A stretch of DNA of 64,000 bases. Origin: an uncultured Spirochaeta sp. (GTDB taxonomy: Bacteria > Spirochaetota > Spirochaetia > DSM-27196 > Alkalispirochaetaceae). Positions 9,242 to 18,014 of this stretch are shown piece by piece. The DNA is taken from NCBI GenBank assembly GCA_913030605.1, contig CAJWEZ010000004.1:42204-106203 (forward strand). The letters are read 5' to 3'. Numbering within the stretch: the first letter of the stretch is position 1; each line of letters opens with the position of its first letter. Under the pieces are notes generated by a model that worked only from the letters and a program-made list of their open reading frames with translations, was not told the DNA's origin and did not search any database. A program made the position numbers and the translations under genes.

Positions 9242-9406
9242 TTACTCTTCCTCGGGCTCGAACTCGTCCTTCTCAGCACCACAAACCGGGCACACCCAGT
9301 CTTCCGGAAGATCCTCGAACGCGGTTCCCGGCTCGATGTCGCTGTCGGGATCGCCTTCTTCCGGATCGTAGATGTAGCCGCACATGTTGCATACGTACTT
9401 CTTCAT
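9242..9406 (-). CDS. rubredoxin
   Basis: This 54-residue electron carrier binds one iron through four Cys: Cys6 and Cys9 (CNMCGYIYD) and Cys39 and Cys42 ([11 protein letters not shown]), the exact rubredoxin pattern and length. The ATG at 9406 is chosen because a GGGGAGAG ribosome site lies just upstream; seven further in-frame upstream codons are not family-like. It ends the minus-strand operon, 11 nt after the TPR gene. Rubredoxins transfer single electrons, often to oxygen- or peroxide-reducing enzymes; no partner is encoded in this window. Confidence 0.95.
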   Translation of the reverse strand: MKKYVCNMCGYIYDPEEGDPDSDIEPGTAFEDLPEDWVCPVCGAEKDEFEPEEE

Positions 9407-9417
9407 CGCTCTCTCCC

Positions 9418-10098
9418 CTATGGCCACTGCACGTCCGTCAGTAGCGTCAGTTTGGTTTTACTTCGTTCGTCCTCCGGATTGAGGTCCAGAGCACGTTGAA
9501 AACACTTGATCGCTTCGGTGTTGTTGTGCAGTCCGTAGTGGACCGTACCCAACATGTAGTGAACTTCGGCAAAATTGGGCGTTTCGTCAACCAGTTCTTC
9601 CAGCAGAGGCAGGGCTTCATCGAACGCCTTGTGCTTGATCTTGAGCTGGGCGAGGTAGAAATTCGCGATCCGCGACTCCGGCGACGCGACGTGGAACCCG
9701 TCGAACGCACCCGCCGCGGCGTCGTCCTCTCCGAGGAAGAGGTTGATAAGACCGACGAAATACTGCGCCATGGCGTGGGACTGGCTGCCCATGTTTACCA
9801 CCGCCTGGAACGCCTCCAGTGCCTGCTTCAGGCGGCCCATGCGGTACAGACACACGCCGAGCTTGTAGTACGCGTTCCCGAACTCCGGTCGCGTTTCGAT
9901 CGCCTCGTTGTAACGGGCAACCGCCTCGTCCAGTCGGCCCCGGGAGTAGGCTATGTTGCCACGGAGGAGTTTGATGAAGGACTCCCCGGGAAACGTTCGG
10001 TCGAGGGCTTCGAACGCGGCTTCCGCCTCTTCCCACTGCCCCGAGAGATACGTTCCCATCGCGCTGATGTACTGTTCATCCTGCTGATAGCCGTCCAT
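9418..10098 (-). CDS. tetratricopeptide repeat protein
   Basis: The 226-residue protein consists largely of five to six TPR units (for example [24 protein letters not shown] broken into its A and B helices) with no signal peptide, so it is probably a cytoplasmic scaffold. The ATG at 10098 has an AAGGAG site 6 nt upstream; longer in-frame starts lack one. It lies between a small unknown gene and rubredoxin in one minus-strand unit. The binding partner cannot be predicted from sequence. Confidence 0.8.
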   Translation of the reverse strand: MDGYQQDEQYISAMGTYLSGQWEEAEAAFEALDRTFPGESFIKLLRGNIAYSRGRLDEAVARYNEAIETRPEFGNAYYKLGVCLYRMGRLKQALEAFQAVVNMGSQSHAMAQYFVGLINLFLGEDDAAAGAFDGFHVASPESRIANFYLAQLKIKHKAFDEALPLLEELVDETPNFAEVHYMLGTVHYGLHNNTEAIKCFQRALDLNPEDERSKTKLTLLTDVQWP

Positions 10099-10167
10099 GG
10101 GTAGCTCCTTCCGTCGCTGCCTCCCCAGTGTACTCATCGATCTCCACCAAATCAAGCAAAAGGTGGG

Positions 10168-10503
10168 CTACTCCGGTTCGACGAGGATCTGGGGATACTT
10201 CCCGTCGCTGTCGGCGACGAGGTGGAGTCGAACGCGTTTGGGGCTGCCCATCTTCTCAACGGCGGCGGCGCTGAGTTCCACCGTCCCGAGGCGGCACTCG
10301 TTCTTCTGGTACACGTTGCCGTACACGCCGTGGGTGGTCCGACCCTCCCAGGTGGCGGGGCTCTTGTTGTAGTAGATCTCGACGGTCGCGTCGGTCATCA
10401 TGAGGCCCAGGTCGAACCCGTCGTTGGGATTGATGACGACTTTCTTTTCGGGAAACGACAGGTCCCCCAGTACCTTGAGAAAGCTGGTCTCCTTGGTGTT
10501 CAT
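10168..10503 (-). CDS. conserved-looking small protein of unknown function
   Basis: I do not recognise this 111-residue protein. It has no signal peptide, membrane segment or Cys cluster; it is mixed charged/hydrophobic and probably beta-rich (VRLHLVADSDGKYPQILVEPE at the end). A GGGAGGAG ribosome site at 10511-10518 fixes the ATG at 10503; an in-frame TTG two codons earlier is rejected. It lies 61 nt downstream of the EIIA-PII-like gene. That gap holds three 15-nt tandem repeats. Codon use matches its neighbours, so it looks like a real gene. Confidence 0.7.
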   Translation of the reverse strand: MNTKETSFLKVLGDLSFPEKKVVINPNDGFDLGLMMTDATVEIYYNKSPATWEGRTTHGVYGNVYQKNECRLGTVELSAAAVEKMGSPKRVRLHLVADSDGKYPQILVEPE

Positions 10504-10516
10504 GTACAACTCCTCC

Positions 10517-10561
10517 CGTTGGCTGCGATGCTGTTCGCTGCGATGCCGTTGGCTGCGACCG
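10517..10561. repeat. three tandem 15-bp repeats
   Basis: Three near-identical units run at 10517-10531, 10532-10546 and 10547-10561, sharing the core GCTGCGA. They fill the gap between the EIIA-PII-like stop and the ribosome site of the 111-residue gene. Copy number could vary by slippage. Confidence 0.75.
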
Positions 10562-10564
10562 CGG

Positions 10565-11389
10565 TCACAGCATTTTCATACTGCCGCGGTACGCGGCGAT
10601 GTCGAGCACCAGAATAACCGCTCCCTGTTTTTTGTCGAGATCCCCGGTGATCTCTTCGACCCCCGCCATCAGATCGTCGACGTGTTCCTCCGGAACCATC
10701 GCAAGGAGCGTCTTGCTGTGGTGCTTGCTCTCGTTCATGAATCCGATGAAATCCGCGAACAGCGGCACGTTGGAGATGTAATGCCCCATGCCCGCCGATT
10801 CAATGATCGTGGCGCCCTCGATACCCTCCTCGATGAGGAGTTCCAGAATGCGGTAGAGGTACTCCTCCACGTAGAGGTTGATCATGACCAGCTTCATCAC
10901 CCGGGCGGGGCCGTCCTCGGCGCGGTCGGCCTGGGTGTTTCGCAGAAATGCCTCGTACAGTGCGGTTTCGGTGCGCGCCGCCAGCAGTTCCCGCTTGAGG
11001 TCGGTATGGCTCAGGGCGCGGGAGACGAAGGCCAGAATCTTGAGGTGATCGGTTACGGCCTCCGTGGGGCCGAGAATCACGAAGAAGAGCTTCACCTTTT
11101 TCCGGTCCAGCGCCTCGAACTCCACACCCCGCGGCGTGCTGACGATGAACAGCAGGAAGCGGTCGAGGCCCGCAAGGCGCGCGTGGGGTATCGCGATCTC
11201 GTTGCCGAAGGCTGTGGACCCCTGCGCCTCGCGATCGGCGAGGGCGGTCCGAATCGTGGCGGAGTCGATCTCCGCCGCTGTCGTGGAGGCCGTTGCCAGT
11301 TCCGCCAGCCGTGAGATCATCTCGTCCTTCGTCCGGGCGTGGACATCCACGCGGCAGCTTCGCTTGTCCAGGATCTCGTACAGGTTCAT
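10565..11389 (-). CDS. EIIA(Ntr)-like domain fused to a PII-like domain
   Basis: Residues 1 to about 145 form a PTS EIIA type-2 domain like PtsN, with the phosphorylatable His69 in EIAIPHARL. Residues 166-274 resemble a PII-type signalling fold (KLVMINLYVEEYL, then GATIIESAGMG and a closing LDKKQGAVILVLD strand). The ATG at 11389 has an AAGGAGG site and overlaps the antiporter stop as ATGA, which implies translational coupling. EIIANtr proteins are known to control potassium transport in proteobacteria and PII-like proteins sense small ligands. I infer that this is a soluble regulator of the antiporter encoded directly upstream. The PII assignment rests on topology and motif feel, not on a search. 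Confidence 0.75.
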   Translation of the reverse strand: MNLYEILDKRSCRVDVHARTKDEMISRLAELATASTTAAEIDSATIRTALADREAQGSTAFGNEIAIPHARLAGLDRFLLFIVSTPRGVEFEALDRKKVKLFFVILGPTEAVTDHLKILAFVSRALSHTDLKRELLAARTETALYEAFLRNTQADRAEDGPARVMKLVMINLYVEEYLYRILELLIEEGIEGATIIESAGMGHYISNVPLFADFIGFMNESKHHSKTLLAMVPEEHVDDLMAGVEEITGDLDKKQGAVILVLDIAAYRGSMKML

Positions 11390-12648
11390 GCGCCCTCCTT
11401 CCGCATGTCGTTTCCGCGGATGATTGCGAAGCGCGACAGCGGTGGTCCGATCAGTTCGTTCACGAAGACCGAGAGCAGGATGATGTTTACCATCGTGGCG
11501 ATGATCGGCTGATACTGCACCGGCAGCGCCGCCATCGCCGGAGAGGCCTCGATCAGCAGAACCAGGCCGATCGCCACGCCCGCCTGCGGAAGCATGCAAA
11601 TGCCGAGATACGTGCGGATCTGGGGGCTCGTTCCCGCCAGGCGACACCCGGCCCAGACACCACCGTACTTGCCCACGGCCCGCGCCAGAATATATGCGCC
11701 GCCGAGAATCAGGATCTGCGGGTTGGCCAGGACGTGGGGCCGAAGCTCGGTTCCGGCGATCACGAAAAAGAGGGCGTAAATCGGCGGTGTCAGCGGCCGG
11801 AGTATCCGAAAGATGCGGTGATTGTCGGGCGACATGTTGATGATCAGGGCCCCGGCGGTCATGTTGGTCAGCAGCGGCGACAGGTTGAATACGATCGCCA
11901 TCGCCGTGGCCATGAACAGGACACCGAGAGTGGTGATCAGGATCTCGTTCTGGTTGGTCCTGCGCCACGCGAGCAGGTGGATCGCAAACCCGGTTGCGAT
12001 ACCGAGGGCCAGCGACAGACCCACTTCCGCCAGGGCGTGGAGCACGATCACCGCCGCTCCGTGGGCGGCCGCAGCCGCCCCCGCCGCGGATCCCGCGTCA
12101 CCGAGGATGTTGGAGGCCACCGCAAACACCACGCCGAACAGGATGACGGCACCGGCGTCGTCGAGTGCGACAACGCCGTAGAGGTAGTCGATGAACGTCC
12201 CCTGAGCGCGGAGGCTCTGGACGATCGCCACGGTGGCCGCCGGCGCCGTGGCCGAGGCGATCGCTCCCAGCAGCAGCGCGAACGGGACCGGCATTCCGAG
12301 AAGCGACAGCGCCACCGACACCACCGCGAACGCCGCCATGAGCTGGACGACCGTCACGATCACGATCGCGCTCCCCAGGCGTTTGAGCTTGACCCAGTAG
12401 AACTCACCGCCGATCGTGATTGCGATCATGCCGAGGGCCACTTCGGTGACCAGGCCGAGACTTTCACCCATGTGGCGGGGTATGAGCCCGAGAAACGACT
12501 CCCCAACGAGGAGCCCCGCGACGATGTAGCCGGTGACCTCGGGAAGCCCCACACGGTTGGCGATCTTGCCGATGAGATACCCCAGCAACAGGAGGATCCC
12601 CAGAGAGAACAGGGCGTGCTGTCCGAGAAGTTCGCGTAGTGCGTCCAC
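11386..12648 (-). CDS. CPA2-family monovalent cation:proton antiporter
   Basis: The 420-residue protein is a Na+/H+ exchanger-fold transporter with about 12-13 membrane helices. It has the paired acidic motif of CPA2 electrogenic exchangers (VVALDDAGAV) and an unwound-helix type motif (ATAPAATVAIV). It lacks the cytoplasmic TrkA/RCK domain that KefB/C relatives carry. The start is GTG 12648, because TTGCGG-N17-TATAGT ends 7 nt upstream and no ribosome site is present; GTG 12657 or longer starts are alternatives. It overlaps the EIIA-PII-like gene by 4 nt, which suggests that gating is supplied in trans. The ion (Na+ or K+) cannot be told from sequence. Confidence 0.85.
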   Translation of the reverse strand: MDALRELLGQHALFSLGILLLLGYLIGKIANRVGLPEVTGYIVAGLLVGESFLGLIPRHMGESLGLVTEVALGMIAITIGGEFYWVKLKRLGSAIVIVTVVQLMAAFAVVSVALSLLGMPVPFALLLGAIASATAPAATVAIVQSLRAQGTFIDYLYGVVALDDAGAVILFGVVFAVASNILGDAGSAAGAAAAAHGAAVIVLHALAEVGLSLALGIATGFAIHLLAWRRTNQNEILITTLGVLFMATAMAIVFNLSPLLTNMTAGALIINMSPDNHRIFRILRPLTPPIYALFFVIAGTELRPHVLANPQILILGGAYILARAVGKYGGVWAGCRLAGTSPQIRTYLGICMLPQAGVAIGLVLLIEASPAMAALPVQYQPIIATMVNIILLSVFVNELIGPPLSRFAIIRGNDMRKEGA

Positions 12649-12655
12649 TGATCCC

Positions 12656-15017
<2,362 letters not shown>

Positions 15018-15032
15018 CGGCGCGCGGTGGAA

Positions 15033-15335
15033 CTACACCTCGTAGTCCACCACCGCCTGTTCCGCAGCAACCTGACCCACGAACGCCTTCACCTCGCCGT
15101 GTACCGGGTCCTCCTGGTACGCGTCGAGGGCGGCGCGGTCGGCAAACGATGAGTAGAGCACCACGTCCCAGGCACGACCCGAGCGGTTGAAGTCGATGCC
15201 GCACTCCACCTCGAGGAGCGTCGGGACGCGTCCTTTCATCGCCAGAATTCGGCGCTGCATTTCGCGGGCGATCGCCTCGCGATCCATTCCATCGTGGTGT
15301 TCCACGAGTTTCCACATGACGATGTGCTTGACCAT
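15033..15335 (-). CDS. Dabb (stress-responsive alpha/beta barrel) domain protein
   Basis: The 100-residue protein starts MVKHIVMWKL and contains the Dabb pattern (a ferredoxin-like dimeric alpha-beta barrel) with the conserved DVVLYSSFADRAALDAYQ stretch. Functions vary, and in bacteria these proteins are mostly uncharacterised. It is monocistronic by layout. There is no ribosome site. TACACT preceded by TGC ends 6 nt before the ATG, suggesting a leaderless mRNA. Confidence 0.85.
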   Translation of the reverse strand: MVKHIVMWKLVEHHDGMDREAIAREMQRRILAMKGRVPTLLEVECGIDFNRSGRAWDVVLYSSFADRAALDAYQEDPVHGEVKAFVGQVAAEQAVVDYEV

Positions 15336-15341
15336 GGGGCA

Positions 15342-15350
15342 AGTGTAGCA
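15342..15350 (-). promoter_or_regulatory. extended -10 of the Dabb gene
   Basis: On the minus strand TGC-TACACT (15350-15342) lies 6 nt before the ATG at 15335. No convincing -35 is seen, which is tolerable for an extended -10. Confidence 0.4.
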
Positions 15351-15430
15351 GAAATGGCGTGAAGCGACCGCCGATTGCGGGTATCAGAGCCGCGCCCACC
15401 CGCTGTTGGGGAGACGATCCCGATGGCCGC

Positions 15431-16261
15431 CTACTGCGGCCACGTGAGCGTGTCGAGAAACCACCGATGCATGGAGGGGGTTCCGGCGAGCACGTTGCCC
15501 GCCTCCAGCAGCTGTGTCGGAGTCTGGTCCGTGCCGGCCAGGTCGGTCACGACACCGCCCGCTTCCCGGGCGATCAGCGCCCCGGCGGCGATGTCCCAGG
15601 CGTGAAGGTGTCCCTCCCAGAACAGATCGTAGCGTCCCGCCGCCACGAAACACAGATCGAGCGCCGCGGCTCCGTGGCGGCGCACGTCGCGCAGGTGGCC
15701 CAGCGCCTGTTCCATGAGACGGGCACTCCCCGCCCGCATCGCGTCGCTGGCGCCGAAAATGCCGCTGCACCCCAGCGCGTGACGCGGCGTGGCGGCCGCC
15801 GACACGCGGAGCGCCGTCTCCTGCGACCCTCCGGACCCCTGTGCCGCGTCGCGGCGGAGCCACGCGCCGGCGCCACGCTCGGCGCTGTAGATCTCTCCCA
15901 GGGCAGGGGCCGCCACGACGCCGGTGTGCGCCTCGCCGTCCACCCAGTACCCGATCGACACGCACCAGTGAGGCAGGCCGTGCACGAAGTTCGTGGTTCC
16001 GTCCACCGGATCGATGATGTAGGTGGGGTCGGTGGAGACGCTGCCGGCGTCGGGCTGTTCCTCGGCGACGATCCGTGCCTCCGGATCCCGGCGGTGAATC
16101 GCCGTTACGATGCGCTCCTGCACCGCCCGGTCCACGTGAGTGACAAGGTCGGTATCGGACTTGAACTCGACCGTTGCGCGGTCGAAGGATACCCACGCCG
16201 CCAGGGCGTGGGCGCCGGCGTCGGCGGCGATTGCGATCAGAGCGTCACGGGTGAGTGCCAT
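15431..16261 (-). CDS. inositol monophosphatase family protein
   Basis: This is a magnesium-dependent phosphatase of the IMPase/SuhB/CysQ family. Visible motifs are EEQ, DPVDGTTNFVHGLPHW (metal and phosphate binding) and WDIAAGALIAREAGG near the C-terminus. Length is 276 residues from ATG 16261, which is the family-like start; the frame continues upstream without homology. Likely substrates are inositol-1-phosphate or similar sugar or nucleotide phosphates. It may share a transcript with the upstream exported-protein gene, but its own possible promoter (TTGCCG-N17-TATCGT, 5 nt before the ATG) suggests independence. Confidence 0.9.
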   Translation of the reverse strand: MALTRDALIAIAADAGAHALAAWVSFDRATVEFKSDTDLVTHVDRAVQERIVTAIHRRDPEARIVAEEQPDAGSVSTDPTYIIDPVDGTTNFVHGLPHWCVSIGYWVDGEAHTGVVAAPALGEIYSAERGAGAWLRRDAAQGSGGSQETALRVSAAATPRHALGCSGIFGASDAMRAGSARLMEQALGHLRDVRRHGAAALDLCFVAAGRYDLFWEGHLHAWDIAAGALIAREAGGVVTDLAGTDQTPTQLLEAGNVLAGTPSMHRWFLDTLTWPQ

Positions 16262-16306
16262 GCCCCACGATACGGCATCCCGGCGGGGCCGGCAAGCGCA
16301 CGAACG

Positions 16307-16337
16307 CGGCGGGGTGCCGGCCGCCGGCACCCCGCCG
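16307..16337. terminator. perfect 14-bp hairpin without T-run
   Basis: A perfect 14-bp GC-rich inverted repeat (16307-16320 with 16324-16337) has a 3-nt loop and lies between the exported-protein gene stop and the phosphatase start. No T-run follows on either strand, so it is a weak terminator, an mRNA stabiliser or a processing site. Confidence 0.5.
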
Positions 16338-16354
16338 GTCACCTGTGGTCCCCG

Positions 16355-17026
16355 TCAGTACCCGATGCGTGCGCCGAGCATCAGCCGCCCCGAGGGGTCA
16401 GGGAAGATGAACGGCTGCGGTTCAAAGGTGCGGGCACCGCTGGTGATCTGTTCCCGGGCGATGCGGCCGGCGTCGCGGGACGCGATTTCGCCCAGGATGC
16501 CGTGCACCACGCCGCCGGCGAGGACGACCCCCGCCGCCGGAAGCATCGACCGGATGCTCTCGCTGCGCCACGCCGCGTTGATCTCGCGGAACGAGTCGTT
16601 GATGTAGTCGACACTGCCGAACTGCACACCGTCGGGGAGTGCGAAGTACGCGCCCACCACCGTTCCGGCCATGACCAGCACCGCGCTTGTCGTCAGGAGC
16701 GCTCCGCGACCGTCGGCCCCGACCATGAAGTGACCGCTGCCGGGCATGGCGCGGGAGGACTGTTCGGCGCGCCGGATGAAGTCCTCCTGCTGTGCCTGCA
16801 CCGAGAGTGCACCGGTCAGGTCCCGAAGCTGAGCCACGGTCAGGTCACCGACCGCGGTGTTTCCGGTCTCCGCCAGAAACTCGGCTACGATCGTGTCGTA
16901 AGGATGAATGTCCTCCGACGGCAGGGTCCACTCGTCGTGGGACTGCCCGGGACCGGCAAACGCCAGGGACGGCGCCAGAAGTACCAGCGCCACAAGTACC
17001 GTGGCGCGCTGTCGTGCGTGTGTCAT
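16355..17026 (-). CDS. exported protein of unknown function
   Basis: I do not recognise this 223-residue protein. It begins with a clear signal peptide (VLVALVLLAPSLAFA, cleavage after AFA) and holds two further hydrophobic, Gly/Ala-rich stretches (LLTTSAVLVMAGTVVGAYFA and LPAAGVVLAGGVVHGI). These suggest membrane association after export. The C-terminus ends GARIGY with a terminal aromatic residue, as in some outer-membrane proteins, though the protein is short for a barrel. A GGAGG site lies about 9 nt before ATG 17026. Confidence 0.7.
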   Translation of the reverse strand: MTHARQRATVLVALVLLAPSLAFAGPGQSHDEWTLPSEDIHPYDTIVAEFLAETGNTAVGDLTVAQLRDLTGALSVQAQQEDFIRRAEQSSRAMPGSGHFMVGADGRGALLTTSAVLVMAGTVVGAYFALPDGVQFGSVDYINDSFREINAAWRSESIRSMLPAAGVVLAGGVVHGILGEIASRDAGRIAREQITSGARTFEPQPFIFPDPSGRLMLGARIGY

Positions 17027-17172
17027 TGCGATTGTTTCCTCCGTCGATAGTCTGAAACACCGCCCCGTGGACGCGGTGTCACCGGCCTGTCTCCATTTGT
17101 CGCACACCCGGCGACGCGTTCGGGAGCGGTACGGGTGGCGCGACCGCCGTGAGTCGGCTACCCTGACTGATT

Positions 17173-18003
17173 ATGGATCTGACGACGACGATTACACTGA
17201 ACAACGGAATCGGGATTCCCCAGTTTGGTCTGGGGGTATACAAGTCTGCAGCCGGTGAAGAGACAGAAGGCGCCGTGACCGCCGCCCTCGCTGCAGGCTA
17301 CCGGAGCGTCGACACGGCGACGTTCTACGCGAACGAGCAGAGCGTCGGCGCGGCTCTTGCCGCGTCCGGGGTCGACCGCAGTCAGGTGTTTGTGACCACG
17401 AAAGTGTGGAACACCGACCAGGGCTACGGGCGCACGCGGGAGGTGTTCGATGAAAGCCTGCGCCTCCTCGGCCTGGAGACGCTGGATCTTTACCTGATCC
17501 ACTGGCCGGTTCGAGAATCGTACCTCGATACGTGGAAGGCGCTGGAATCGCTGTACGCCGAGGGACGTGTCCGGGCGATCGGTGTGAGCAACTTCGAAGT
17601 CCACCACCTCGAGTACCTCATGCGGAACGCAGAGGTGGTCCCGGCGGTGAATCAGATCGAGCTGCACCCCTATCTCCAGCAGAAGGACATTCGCGCGTAC
17701 TGTCGTACCCACGGGATCGCCGTGGAGGCGTGGAGTCCGATCGCCCGCGGAACGGTCCTCGATGATCCCGTCATCGGCGATATCGCTGCGGCCTACGGAA
17801 AGTCACCGGTGCAGGTAACGGTGCGCTGGGAGCTCCAGCACGGAATCATCACGATCCCGAAATCGGTGCACGCCAACCGCATCCGGGAGAATGCGCAGGT
17901 CTTCGACTTCGAACTCAGCGAGGACGACATGGCGGCGATCGACGCCATCGACCGTGGTGAGGCCGGCCGCATCGGCCCCCACCCGGACACCATCGGATCC
18001 TGA
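17173..18003 (+). CDS. aldo/keto reductase
   Basis: This NADPH-dependent reductase of 276 residues has the complete catalytic tetrad Asp47, Tyr52, Lys77 and His110 (SVDTATFY, TTKVW, LIHWP) and the cofactor motif IPKSVHANRIREN. It most resembles the AKR5 / 2,5-diketo-D-gluconate reductase-like group; the substrate cannot be assigned. The ATG at 17173 has no ribosome site, but TACCCT ends 8 nt upstream, so it may be leaderless. The ribosome site of the next gene overlaps its stop codon. Confidence 0.92.
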   Translation: MDLTTTITLNNGIGIPQFGLGVYKSAAGEETEGAVTAALAAGYRSVDTATFYANEQSVGAALAASGVDRSQVFVTTKVWNTDQGYGRTREVFDESLRLLGLETLDLYLIHWPVRESYLDTWKALESLYAEGRVRAIGVSNFEVHHLEYLMRNAEVVPAVNQIELHPYLQQKDIRAYCRTHGIAVEAWSPIARGTVLDDPVIGDIAAAYGKSPVQVTVRWELQHGIITIPKSVHANRIRENAQVFDFELSEDDMAAIDAIDRGEAGRIGPHPDTIGS

Positions 18004-18014
18004 GGAACGCCGAC

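Noticed and set aside
15359..17050. Plus-strand open frame of 563 codons over the phosphatase and exported-protein genes
   Set aside because: Antisense shadow; both minus-strand genes have clear motifs or a signal peptide and start signals.
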